A stretch of 30,975 nt of DNA from Candidatus Bipolaricaulota bacterium (GCA_030612175.1 JAUWOJ010000006.1:1-30975), one strand, 5' to 3'. Shown: positions 1-7,886, counted from the stretch's first letter. The notes: generated by a model from the sequence alone, not told the origin. Numbers and translations are program-made.

Positions 1-2
1 GC

Positions 3-533
3 GATGCTAATGACAGTGAAGATAGCCTAAAGATAGCCCTCAGTTACTCTCCTGATAATGGGATCACCTGGAACACGATCGTAACAGACACAGAAAATGA
101 TGGCGCCTACAGCTGGGACACTACCAAGGTAGCTAATGGAGGGTACAAGGTCAAAATACTAGTAGAAGATCCGGGTGGCCTCCCCGCTGAACAAACAAGC
201 GACTCTTTCACGATAAACAATGTCCTTCTTGATATTACACTAATAACCCATGGACCAAACCCTGTATTACCTGTAGGCTGTATCTTCTGGCTCAACCTAC
301 CAGATGACTCTTTCGCTGCAAGCATCAACATGTTCGGCATTGATGGAGCAGAGCTTCTAGCGATCTGCCTTGATCCGAGTATCGATCGTTATCCACAAAC
401 AGGTCGATGGCTGCCCCGGGATGATCAAGGGAGATTACTTGGAACAGGATTATATTTGTATGTAGTGAAAATCAAACACACCGATGGAACCACCACTTAC
501 TCTTCCCTACACAAGATGGTGATCAACCAATAG
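3..533 (+). CDS. Secreted multidomain protein, C-terminal fragment
   Basis: The reading frame is open from the first bases of the window and stops with TAG at 531-533, so only about 176 C-terminal residues are visible and the true start lies upstream. The first ~80 residues form an Ig/fibronectin-like beta sandwich (YSPDNG...TWNTI, then GGYKVKILVEDPGG). The last ~80 residues look like a FlgD-type Ig module, with the typical ending TGLYLYVVKIKHTDG followed by a short strand. Such tails are common at the ends of large secreted or surface proteases and adhesins, and are sometimes used as sorting domains. The catalytic or binding part is not in the window, so no function can be given. The gene is followed 16 bp later by the outer-membrane barrel gene and is probably co-transcribed with it. 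Confidence 0.75.
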   Translation, partial: DANDSEDSLKIALSYSPDNGITWNTIVTDTENDGAYSWDTTKVANGGYKVKILVEDPGGLPAEQTSDSFTINNVLLDITLITHGPNPVLPVGCIFWLNLPDDSFAASINMFGIDGAELLAICLDPSIDRYPQTGRWLPRDDQGRLLGTGLYLYVVKIKHTDGTTTYSSLHKMVINQ

Positions 534-549
534 TAAAAGAGGTGGTGTA

Positions 550-1491
550 ATGCGACAGCTAGCGGTAACTACTATTGGGTTAATCATCTGTGTGCTAGTA
601 GTAGTAGCTACCATAGCCGCTGATACATATATTAGCACCGCCTCCATCTTTGAGCTTGGGGTATCGGCAAGAACGATCGGTCTTGGAGGAGCATTCATCG
701 GAGTTGCCGATGATGAGGCGGCTATCTTCTACAATCCTGCTGGGCTTCCCTCCCTTTCAGAGACGAAGATCTCCTCCCTTTATACGAGACCTTTTGGCGC
801 TTATTCATACGGAGCGGTGGGTGTATCTGAGCATGGTTGGGGAGGCTACCTGTTAGTCCTTGACTCAGATACCCTAGAGGAACGTGATCTCTATGGTAAC
901 GTCACAGGTAGCTTCAGGTATACAAGCAGTGGTCTTCTATTTGGCTTTGGGAAACGTATAGATACTAACCTTTCCTGTGGTCTACAGATAAAGGGCTACC
1001 GGCTTTTCTCCCCCACCAACGCCTCCGGCCTTTCTGCTAGTCCTTCTATCCTGTATCGACAAGGAGCATATACAACAGGAATCATATGGCGTAACGCGTT
1101 AAGTATGGGGATCTATTATGCAGATGGTCATACAGAGCCCTGGATTCGTGATATTGCAGTAGGGTTATCTTATCAACATGAGGATATTACTTACTGTATT
1201 GACTTCACTGAGAACCTTATCACCCGTGGCGAGATCGCCTGTGTACGAATGGGTTGTGAGTACACTGGACTTAGTCCGTTTGTCTTCCGTGTAGGTACCA
1301 ACAGAGACTGGAGCAGTCTGGGCTTCTCATTTCACGGGGAGAACCTGCAACTAGACTTTGCTTACCTCCTTCACTATGCCCTAGCTGATAGTTACATAAT
1401 CTCCCTTAGCTATCAAGCGACAGGTTTGCTCGCAACAGAACTGAGCAAGGTCGGCCAGTGGCTTGGTAGTATTGTCAGACAAGCCAGCTGA
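550..1491 (+). CDS. PorV/UPF0164-like outer-membrane beta-barrel protein
   Basis: This 313-residue protein starts at an ATG with an AGAGGTG Shine-Dalgarno site just upstream. Residues 1-24 are a hydrophobic signal peptide. The mature N-terminus carries the family signature: ELGVSARTIGLGGAFIGVAD followed by EAAIFYNPAGLPSL (about residues 36-72). The rest is made of alternating strands with aromatic girdles, as expected for a FadL/PorV-type barrel. PorV and UPF0164 proteins sit in the outer membrane; PorV acts as a shuttle in type IX secretion, while UPF0164 members are unassigned. The preceding gene encodes a secreted protein with a FlgD-like tail, which makes a role in export or surface attachment possible but unproven. 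Family call is firm, precise role is not. Confidence 0.8.
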   Translation: MRQLAVTTIGLIICVLVVVATIAADTYISTASIFELGVSARTIGLGGAFIGVADDEAAIFYNPAGLPSLSETKISSLYTRPFGAYSYGAVGVSEHGWGGYLLVLDSDTLEERDLYGNVTGSFRYTSSGLLFGFGKRIDTNLSCGLQIKGYRLFSPTNASGLSASPSILYRQGAYTTGIIWRNALSMGIYYADGHTEPWIRDIAVGLSYQHEDITYCIDFTENLITRGEIACVRMGCEYTGLSPFVFRVGTNRDWSSLGFSFHGENLQLDFAYLLHYALADSYIISLSYQATGLLATELSKVGQWLGSIVRQAS

Positions 1492-1504
1492 GCCGGGAAG
1501 AAAG

Positions 1505-1577
1505 GAAGCTTTCAGCCGCGTCAGCAATCAGCTCGCCTGATCCTCTTACTCAAGCTCTGCCTGTTCCCTTTTTCTCT
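1505..1577. repeat. Dispersed TCAG-rich repeat, copy 1
   Basis: The stretch with TTTCAGC...GTCAGC...TCAGCTCG...GATCCTC.TACTCA can be aligned by eye with 9290-9364, with small gaps. It lies in the 120-bp gap between the barrel gene and the sigma factor gene. It looks like a decayed copy of the intergenic repeat that is much longer around 9181-9574. Confidence 0.45.
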
Positions 1578-1611
1578 ACAATGAAACTTTCTCCTTAACA
1601 AGGTGTATATT

Positions 1612-2190
1612 ATGAGCAAGGAGGAAGAATCAAGCGTGTATCGCGTACAAGATGAGGTGAACCTATTGAGAGCGTCACTCAGCGGCGAAGTTGAAGCATG
1701 GGGAGAGATCGTCAGTCGCTATAAGGAAGCAATCTTTGGTTTATGTGTGGGATTTCTGCGAAACCATCCCGATGCGGAAGACATCAGCCATGATACATTT
1801 ATCCGTGCTTACGAGAACCTCCACCGTTACCACATGGAGAAACGGTTCTCCACCTGGATTTTCACCATTGCCTCCAATCTATGTCGAAACCGCTTACGCT
1901 ACAGACGGCGCCATCCAATTGTCCCGCTCCCTGTTCAAATGGAAGGCGGATGCAGCCCGGCAATAACAATCGCGCAGGAAGACCGTCAGGCGCAGATCAG
2001 ACAAGGACTCTCTCGGCTACCTTACCGCTATCGAGCACCGATCACGCTGCGCTACTACAATGATCTTTCGTATCATCAGATCGCTAGAATACTATCTCTT
2101 CCGGAAGGAACGATAAAAACACACATCCATCGAGGGAAAGCTCTGCTGAGACAAGAGATTGGGAAAATGGAAGTGGTGAACCATGCATAA
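1612..2190 (+). CDS. ECF-type RNA polymerase sigma factor
   Basis: This 192-residue protein has region 2 at about residues 25-95 (DAEDISHDTFIRAYENL, then FSTWIFTIASNLCRNRLR) and region 4 at about 130-180 (LPYRYRAPITLRYYNDLSY, then EGTIKTHIHRGKALLR), with no region 1 or 3. This is the ECF (group 4) architecture. It directs RNA polymerase to a small regulon. I chose ATG 1612 because AAGGTG at 1600-1605 is then spaced by 6 bases; an in-frame GTG at 1603 would lie inside that site. Its stop overlaps the next gene by 8 bp, and that gene encodes a single-pass membrane protein in the position of an anti-sigma factor. The target promoters and signal are unknown; the downstream secreted-protein genes are likely part of its regulon. 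Confidence 0.93.
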   Translation: MSKEEESSVYRVQDEVNLLRASLSGEVEAWGEIVSRYKEAIFGLCVGFLRNHPDAEDISHDTFIRAYENLHRYHMEKRFSTWIFTIASNLCRNRLRYRRRHPIVPLPVQMEGGCSPAITIAQEDRQAQIRQGLSRLPYRYRAPITLRYYNDLSYHQIARILSLPEGTIKTHIHRGKALLRQEIGKMEVVNHA

Positions 2191-2779
2191 GGATGACTTG
2201 GAGAAGCTATTAAGAGACACTCTGCAACAAGAGGTCAGCAAAGAAAGACACTACCTCGATGGTCTAGAGAAGACGATCGTTGCCGAATTGACCGGGCGGC
2301 TTCCCCGAAGAGGTTGGTTGCAGACACTCACGCAGCTGTTTGCGCAGATGCAAAGATCTCATCGTAGGCAATTAGCTGTAATCGGAATAACAGCCGTGAT
2401 CTTCCTATTCTTAGGAATCTTCATCTCTGAGCGCCTCCCCTTGTTTCGCGGACTGTTCTCTGCATATGACAAACAGCACACAACTACGATAACCGCCGAC
2501 TCTGATGGGGGACAACTCCTGTTCGTGATGCCTGCGCCAGGAGCACAAACCGTTGCCGTGGTCGGAAGCTTCAACGATTGGAAACCAACCTTACTGACCG
2601 ATGAAGATGAAGACGGTATCTGGCTAACAAACCTTTCTCTTGCCCCGGGGCGATACGAGTACGCGTTTGTAGTTGACGGCCGCTGGTGGGGACAAGATCC
2701 TCTTGCCGACGAGTACGTGCGCAGCTTTGGAGGATACAACTCTGTGCGCTATGTGGGTTACACTGGTGATAACATATGA
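2183..2779 (+). CDS. Membrane protein with external CBM48 domain, likely anti-sigma factor
   Basis: The 198-residue protein has a charged, helical cytoplasmic part (1-62), one membrane segment (about 63-81, preceded by RSHRRQ so the N-terminus is probably inside), and an outside domain at about 109-193. That domain matches the CBM48/AMPK glycogen-binding fold: VAVVGSFNDWKP (W133), then APGRYEYAFVVDGRWWGQDP (W168, W169), which are the residue types that stack on alpha-glucan in this family. It overlaps the ECF sigma gene by 8 bp, and its cytoplasmic segment is the right size to bind a sigma factor, although no zinc-finger (HXXXCXXC) motif is present. I infer an anti-sigma factor that senses or binds a glucan outside the inner membrane. 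It could instead be a glucan-binding anchor with no sigma-binding role. Confidence 0.7.
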   Translation: MHKDDLEKLLRDTLQQEVSKERHYLDGLEKTIVAELTGRLPRRGWLQTLTQLFAQMQRSHRRQLAVIGITAVIFLFLGIFISERLPLFRGLFSAYDKQHTTTITADSDGGQLLFVMPAPGAQTVAVVGSFNDWKPTLLTDEDEDGIWLTNLSLAPGRYEYAFVVDGRWWGQDPLADEYVRSFGGYNSVRYVGYTGDNI

Positions 2780-3483
2780 AAGAATTGGCATTCCTAGCAT
2801 TTGTAGTTTGCTTGCTCATGGTTGTTCCAACGCAAAACACTCGCGCGGAAACTACTTCCATTGATGTTGAGCAAGAATTGCAATCATTAGGGTTGCAGTC
2901 CGCTGCTGAAATCATGAGCGCAATTGAAACTGGCTTCTTACAGGGACGACTAACCCCAGATGAAATGGTCAGCCTGCTGAGCAATCTTGCCGCCTACAGT
3001 GGAGAAAAAGAGGATAAAGAAATACTCCTTATCACGATTGCCCGTGCGCTCAAGGATGACTCCCTGCCAGTCACTATGCTCATAGACAAGGTTAAAGAAG
3101 GCCTAGCCCGCAAGGTTTCCCTGCAAACAATCAGGCAAATGATCTCCGAGCGCGCCAGTCTGCTTGCCGAAGTAAGGGATCTACTATATATGAACTTGAT
3201 ATTCACTAGCTCGGAATATGGTCAGGAGAACTGCTTGGTCCTCCCGCTTCCTCGATTTGACTTTCTTGTCACCCAGATTGCTGACACCCTTGCCAATTAC
3301 CAGGAGTCCGGAAGAAGCCCACTTGAAGGTTACCTGATCTACCAAGAAATGCGCACTCGCTTGTTGATGCTACAACAGAATGCTATTATTCCTGCGGAAG
3401 ATGTGGAGTTGATTCTCGAGCGGATTAAGCCAGAAAGCCTGACACACATCTTATCGAATGTTCTCAGTCAGCAGCAGCAATAA
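2776..3483 (+). CDS. Secreted helical protein of unknown function
   Basis: The gene overlaps the previous one by the ATGA at 2776-2779, so the two are translationally coupled. The 235-residue product has a signal peptide (about 1-24, with a plausible cut after NTRA) and then an almost entirely alpha-helical body. There is no membrane segment after the signal, and the tail is glutamine-rich. I do not recognise a family. It contains one cysteine in the mature part. Because it lies between a CBM48 membrane protein and a PEGA/PKD protein in one transcription unit, it is probably a periplasmic or surface component of the same system. Confidence 0.75.
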   Translation: MKELAFLAFVVCLLMVVPTQNTRAETTSIDVEQELQSLGLQSAAEIMSAIETGFLQGRLTPDEMVSLLSNLAAYSGEKEDKEILLITIARALKDDSLPVTMLIDKVKEGLARKVSLQTIRQMISERASLLAEVRDLLYMNLIFTSSEYGQENCLVLPLPRFDFLVTQIADTLANYQESGRSPLEGYLIYQEMRTRLLMLQQNAIIPAEDVELILERIKPESLTHILSNVLSQQQQ

Positions 3484-3493
3484 AGGAGGAAAG

Positions 3494-5326
3494 ATGGACA
3501 AGAAATTGGTCGGATCGGCGTTGGCAATCTTGCTTATAGCTATGCTTTTCTCTGTAATTGGCCTTCCCCAGGAAACAACCCCAAAGGGAATCATTCCTAC
3601 TCCACCTGAAAGCCACGATTTGATGGTACGGATTTGGGTTGACAAGAGTGTTTACACTGTAGGCGAGCCAATTTCCATTCACTACAACATTAACAGGCAA
3701 GCATACATATACATCTGGGATATTCAGCCCGATGGTACCGTTCACCGGATCTTCCCAAGCTCCTCAGGGACGTGGCAGAACTATGTGGCCCCGGGAGAAT
3801 ATACAGTCCCAGGCAACTGGACTATCGCTCCCCCTCTGGGAACCGAGTATCTACAGATTCTTGCAACCACAACACCAGTGAACCCCTTCTTTTATATGAC
3901 AGAGGATGCTGAAGAGTTCAGTCTGAGGATCCAGAACAACATTCTAGGGGTCATACCCGTCAGCCAACGAAGCTGGAATTCCACAAGCTTCAATATTGTC
4001 TCTGCGGTACCCGTCTCCTATGGAACTCTGATCATTGAGTCGATCCCCAGCGGTGCGTGGATTACTGCTAACGGTAACTACCTCGGCCAGACTCCATGCA
4101 CTATCCGCCTCACACAGAACTACTATGAGATTGTGCTTAACAAGACTGGTTACCATGTTTGGACGCGGGGAATATTCGTCATCGCCGGACGCACTCGCAA
4201 TATCACTGCTAGCCTTCAACCAATTGCTCCCACGAATCAGGCGCCAGTTGCGGCATTTGGCTATTCGCCTACTGAACCACTAATGGCAGAGCTTGTTACA
4301 TTCAACGCAACGACTTCCTATGATCCTGACGGAAGTATCACGACTTACACATGGAACTATGGCGATGGCACTCCCATGATTACAAGGAATTACCCTTGGG
4401 ATTCGCACTCGTTTGCCACTGGAGGAACGTACACTGTAACATTGACGGTTACCGACGATAAAGGCTTAACCGGTATTTGCTCCTACAGCATTCGGGTCAC
4501 GTACGCAAATCAGGCACCAGTCGCGGTATTTAGCTATTCGCCCACCTATCCAGGGATCGGGGAGCGGATAACCTTGAACGCTACTAGTTCCTATGATCCT
4601 GATGGCTACATTACCTCCTATCAATGGGACCTGGATGGAGACGGGATCACAGACGCAAGTGGTCAAGTGGCTCACGTGCGCTACTACAACCCCGGGATGC
4701 GCCTGATTCTCTTGACTGTAATTGATGACGCCGGCCTATCATCAACTCAAACGCAAAGGATCATGGTTGCCGCAAGATATGGCATCACTGGAGCCCCTCC
4801 AATGAATAACATCCCTGGAATATTCGTATGGGGAACCAACAGCTGGCACATAACTGTCAATCCTGGGCTATGGTGGGTAGGCGCACATGAATATAGGTTG
4901 GAGCTGCAAACTGATGGCTCATTCCAAAACGTAAGCCATACTAGCGAAGGAATCAGGCCAATGAACATCATTCCCACGCCGACTGATAACGGGAGAAAGC
5001 TTCTACTCCAAGGAACCCTCCAAATGGAAAGGATCGACTACACATTTGAAACCTCCGGCTCAAGCAGCATATGGATGAATCTGCAGCTTGACATTGATGG
5101 AGATGGCACTCTGGAACAGTCATCAAGCTTCGTGTATATGCGCAATCTTATGGTTCACCCACCTACTCTTCCGTTTGTAGTTGGACTCCGCGAAAAGAAT
5201 TCTGGACCACTCGTGCCTAGCACGAATTTTTGGCTGGGAATTCCGTTTATCTACAACGTGAGTGGGCCAGTGAGAAGCTTCTGGATTAATTGGAGTGGAC
5301 AAATAGGGGACCTCGAAGGTTATTAG
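3494..5326 (+). CDS. Secreted DUF4384-PEGA-PKD-PKD protein
   Basis: This 610-residue protein starts at ATG 3494, with AAAGGAGG at 3482-3489 as a near-perfect ribosome site; an in-frame ATG at 3458 lies inside the previous gene. Domains in order: signal peptide or N-terminal anchor (1-24); a DUF4384-like beta domain (about 42-145, VDKSVYTVGEPISIHYNINR); a PEGA domain (about 177-242, GTLIIESIPSGAWITANGNY then YYEIVLNKTGYH); two PKD domains (248-335 and 339-425, each beginning NQAPVA and containing YDPDG.I..Y.W); and a C-terminal beta-rich part (about 430-610) with a DIDGDG motif that I do not recognise. The PKD copies are spaced 91 codons apart. The protein is likely surface-bound and may bind polysaccharide or other cell-wall material. 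It is the last gene of the sigma-factor operon. Confidence 0.85.
   Translation: MDKKLVGSALAILLIAMLFSVIGLPQETTPKGIIPTPPESHDLMVRIWVDKSVYTVGEPISIHYNINRQAYIYIWDIQPDGTVHRIFPSSSGTWQNYVAPGEYTVPGNWTIAPPLGTEYLQILATTTPVNPFFYMTEDAEEFSLRIQNNILGVIPVSQRSWNSTSFNIVSAVPVSYGTLIIESIPSGAWITANGNYLGQTPCTIRLTQNYYEIVLNKTGYHVWTRGIFVIAGRTRNITASLQPIAPTNQAPVAAFGYSPTEPLMAELVTFNATTSYDPDGSITTYTWNYGDGTPMITRNYPWDSHSFATGGTYTVTLTVTDDKGLTGICSYSIRVTYANQAPVAVFSYSPTYPGIGERITLNATSSYDPDGYITSYQWDLDGDGITDASGQVAHVRYYNPGMRLILLTVIDDAGLSSTQTQRIMVAARYGITGAPPMNNIPGIFVWGTNSWHITVNPGLWWVGAHEYRLELQTDGSFQNVSHTSEGIRPMNIIPTPTDNGRKLLLQGTLQMERIDYTFETSGSSSIWMNLQLDIDGDGTLEQSSSFVYMRNLMVHPPTLPFVVGLREKNSGPLVPSTNFWLGIPFIYNVSGPVRSFWINWSGQIGDLEGY
4235..4780 (+). 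repeat. Tandem duplication encoding two PKD domains
   Basis: A 273-bp unit is repeated: AATCAGGC.CCAGT.GCGG at 4235 recurs at 4508 with only scattered changes, and the reading frame is kept. The two copies are well diverged in the middle (the second has a DGDG loop the first lacks), so this is an old duplication. Confidence 0.75.
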
Positions 5327-5332
5327 GGAAAA

Positions 5333-5362
5333 AGAAGAGTTGTCTCTAGGGGCGGCTCTTCT
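5333..5362 (+). other. Weak hairpin after the sigma-factor operon
   Basis: AGAAGAG at 5333-5339 pairs with CTCTTCT at 5356-5362 across a 16-base loop. There is no run of T after it, so a terminator function is doubtful; it could slow RNA decay at the operon end. Confidence 0.2.
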
Positions 5363-5368
5363 ATCAAC

Positions 5369-5398
5369 TTGTCTACTGGTCAACTATCCGGGTAAGAT
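5369..5398 (+). promoter_or_regulatory. Candidate sigma-70 promoter for the 5408 gene
   Basis: TTGTCT (5369-5374) and TAAGAT (5393-5398) are 18 bases apart. Transcription would start about 2 bases before the ATG at 5408, which would give an almost leaderless message; no Shine-Dalgarno site is visible there. Confidence 0.35.
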
Positions 5399-5407
5399 AG
5401 CGTCACT

Positions 5408-6745
5408 ATGATACGCAATTTCATATCAAGTGATTGGAAATTGGAGCATGCATCTGTCAGGCAGGAGAGCTTCCTTACAAGTCAATCTTTCTCTAGTGCT
5501 GACGCAGTATTTATCGACCCAAAACGGATCTACGACTATTGGATACAAGATATACCCCCAGAGAAAGATGGATGGCGTCGCTCGTACAGTGACAGGGACA
5601 GAGGATTTGGCCAGACCCTCTCTCGCCTCATGGAAAAGCGGCGCAGCGAAACAGCTGATTTATTATACAAGACCGGCGGAATCCTCGTCTGTCGCCTGTG
5701 GCCGCGAGGAGAGGCGCTACAAGTGGTTAATCAAGGGGGGCTGGAAGAACGTATCGACCGCTATAGTTGGCTACCTGCTGTCTCATTGGTCGATCGACAT
5801 CACCAGCTGAGTTTCCCGGCAAATGGTCGTTTCCTCTCTCGGACCGGCGAAGATGTACTACTAGCCGAAACAGGCAACCCATTTGAAGATTACCTGCGCA
5901 GATTTGAAGGAAAGATTGTCTATCGAGCCGTCTATCGGGACCTTCTCTCCACTCCAATTGATCGTTTTGCTCAAGTTCTTGCCTACAATAAGGCAGGAGA
6001 CGTCATCGCGCTACAAATTCCGTTTGATGAAGGAAGATTAGTTCTGATCCCACCCATTGAAGGAGTCTCGCCATCAGCTGAGGCCTCTGCTCTATTGGAA
6101 GCCGTGTCTGCCATGGATTTTCGTCCCGCTTTCTCCCCAGAACCCGACTGGCTTCCTGCTTACTCCCTTCCCGGCGAAGACAAGCTTCGCGATGAGGTAT
6201 CAAATCTCATCGGTCGCAGGGACAAGCTTACCCATAAGGTAGAAGAGCTTTCGGCACAACTTGATGCTGCGGCAAAATACAAACGTATTCTTTATACAAA
6301 GGGCCGTTTTGCCCTTCTACCGGTTGTGCAAGAAGCATTCCGCACTCTTGGCTTCCAGGTGAGCGAGTCAAGATATGATTTACTATTGGAGAGCGAGCAA
6401 GGAGATGCGATAGGTGTAGTAAGAGCCTCAGAACAGGCAAGGATTGGGCTAGATAGCTATCAGCATCTGCTTGGCTGGGTCGATTCCGCTCGCACCAAAG
6501 GAGAAGGTCCATCTAAGGGAATCCTTGTTGTAAGTGGTTCACGTGAGCTTGACCCACGGCGCCGACCAACACAGTTTACGCCAGAGGTCCTTCGTGGTTG
6601 CCAGTCGCAGGGGTTCTGTCTGCTGTCAACGTACGAGCTATTCAAGTTGGTAAGAGAGGCGCTTACTACAAAGGACAAAGCCAGCCAGGCGAACAGCAGG
6701 CAAATGCTCCTAGAATGTGTCGGTGAGTTCCGCCCTAGTAGTTAG
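5408..6745 (+). CDS. Coiled-coil protein with degenerate nuclease-like C-terminal domain
   Basis: The 445-residue product has no signal or membrane segment. Residues about 30-240 form an alpha/beta region (SADAVFIDPKRIYDYW, later GGILVCRLWPRGE). Residues 255-295 are a predicted coiled coil (KLRDEVSNLIGRRDKLTHKV...). Residues about 296-420 resemble PD-(D/E)XK restriction-nuclease-like domains: FRTLGFQVSESRYDLLLE, then IGLDSYQHLLGWVDSAR, GILVVSGSRELDP and CLLSTYELFKLV. The usual catalytic E-V-K strand reads IGVVRAS here, so the lysine is missing and cleavage activity is doubtful. Start: ATG with no clear Shine-Dalgarno. It ends 7 bases before the mraY ATG and is probably co-transcribed with it. 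No function can be assigned; a DNA- or ligand-binding role is possible. Confidence 0.75.
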   Translation: MIRNFISSDWKLEHASVRQESFLTSQSFSSADAVFIDPKRIYDYWIQDIPPEKDGWRRSYSDRDRGFGQTLSRLMEKRRSETADLLYKTGGILVCRLWPRGEALQVVNQGGLEERIDRYSWLPAVSLVDRHHQLSFPANGRFLSRTGEDVLLAETGNPFEDYLRRFEGKIVYRAVYRDLLSTPIDRFAQVLAYNKAGDVIALQIPFDEGRLVLIPPIEGVSPSAEASALLEAVSAMDFRPAFSPEPDWLPAYSLPGEDKLRDEVSNLIGRRDKLTHKVEELSAQLDAAAKYKRILYTKGRFALLPVVQEAFRTLGFQVSESRYDLLLESEQGDAIGVVRASEQARIGLDSYQHLLGWVDSARTKGEGPSKGILVVSGSRELDPRRRPTQFTPEVLRGCQSQGFCLLSTYELFKLVREALTTKDKASQANSRQMLLECVGEFRPSS

Positions 6746-6752
6746 GCCAGCC

Positions 6753-7745
6753 ATGAGTCTTCTTGTTGGTATCTCTCTTCTACTTACTCTAGCAACGGCA
6801 GCCCTTGCCCATCTCTTCGCTGCTGGCATGAGAAGAGCAGGGCTCGGACAGCAAATTCGAAAATACGGCCCCAACATTCACGAGAAAAAGAGTGGAACCC
6901 CGACAATGGGAGGAGTTGTCATTCTCCTTGTGTGGGTAGCGAGCGCCTTGGCGATTCACTACTGGTGGCAACCACTCTCTTGGAAGGGCCTATTTGTTGT
7001 TGTTGCCGGCTTCTCGCTGGGGCTGATTGGCCTCGCCGATGATCTATTGTCCCTCTGGAATAGCAGATCGCTCGGCCTTTCCGCTGGGCAGAAGGTTGTC
7101 CTCACAACTGCTGTTTCCCTGATCCTGTTCTTCTCCTTTCCGCAGATACTACATATACCGGTTCAAATACCATTTTCGCATATCACTCTGTCCCTATCGC
7201 CCCTTTTCTTATTCTTTCTGCTGTGGGGGGCCTTCATGGCGACAGCAAACAGCATGAATCTCACTGATGGGCTCGATGGCCTAGCAACGGGGGTATCGAT
7301 TCTCATCCTATGTGGTTACCTTATCTTTTCTTTAGATGGAGAATTCTATTGGACAATTATCCCCTTATTGGGAATACTTGCTGGTTTTCTGTGGGTAAAC
7401 GCCTACCCGGCGCAGCTCTTTCTCGGAGACGTAGGGGCATTTGCGCTGGGAGGTGTAGTCGCTGCCATTGCCCTTGTAAGCGGAACAGCGCTTATCCTCC
7501 CTCTACTCGCTGGTTTGCTTGTTGTTGAGTCAGGTTCAGTAATCCTCCAAGTCGCCTACTTCAAGCTCACAGGGCGAAGAATCTTCAAGGTCAGCCCATT
7601 TCATCACCACTTCGAACACATTACCGGAATTAACTATGCCTACCTTCTCCCCAAGCTAGAGTGGGCAGAGCCAAAGATCACAATTAGATTGTGGATTCTC
7701 CAGGTCCTGTTCGTTGGTCTAGCTATCATTGCAGCACGTGTCTAG
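6753..7745 (+). CDS. mraY: Phospho-N-acetylmuramoyl-pentapeptide transferase
   Basis: MraY moves phospho-MurNAc-pentapeptide from UDP to undecaprenyl phosphate, making lipid I on the inner face of the membrane. From ATG 6753 the protein is 330 residues with about ten membrane helices, normal for the family. All key motifs are present: HEKKSGTPTMGG (43-54), the metal-binding ADD (95-97), NSMNLTDGLDGLATG (166-180), FLGDVGAF (223-230) and the HHH loop (284-286). In-frame GTG codons at 6717 and 6723 lie inside the previous gene; ATG 6753 gives the usual family N-terminus, but none of the starts has a strong ribosome site. It is remarkable for standing alone: no other mur or fts gene is in the window, whereas mraY normally sits in the division/cell-wall cluster. 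Confidence 0.96.
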   Translation: MSLLVGISLLLTLATAALAHLFAAGMRRAGLGQQIRKYGPNIHEKKSGTPTMGGVVILLVWVASALAIHYWWQPLSWKGLFVVVAGFSLGLIGLADDLLSLWNSRSLGLSAGQKVVLTTAVSLILFFSFPQILHIPVQIPFSHITLSLSPLFLFFLLWGAFMATANSMNLTDGLDGLATGVSILILCGYLIFSLDGEFYWTIIPLLGILAGFLWVNAYPAQLFLGDVGAFALGGVVAAIALVSGTALILPLLAGLLVVESGSVILQVAYFKLTGRRIFKVSPFHHHFEHITGINYAYLLPKLEWAEPKITIRLWILQVLFVGLAIIAARV

Positions 7746-7749
7746 GAAA

Positions 7750-7765
7750 GCCTTTGGTCAAAGGC
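7750..7765 (+). other. Short perfect inverted repeat after mraY
   Basis: GCCTTTG and CAAAGGC form a compact hairpin 4 bp after the mraY stop and in front of the oppositely oriented tRNA-Leu 3' end. It is followed by AGAAATA rather than a T-run, so it is at best a weak bidirectional stop. Confidence 0.3.
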
Positions 7766-7799
7766 AGAAATATGCTAACCAAGATAAACTCTTCGATAA

Positions 7800-7886
<87 letters not shown>

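Noticed and set aside
7750..7765. Intrinsic terminator of mraY
   Set aside because: The hairpin is perfect but no T-run follows on either strand, so it is listed only as a hairpin.
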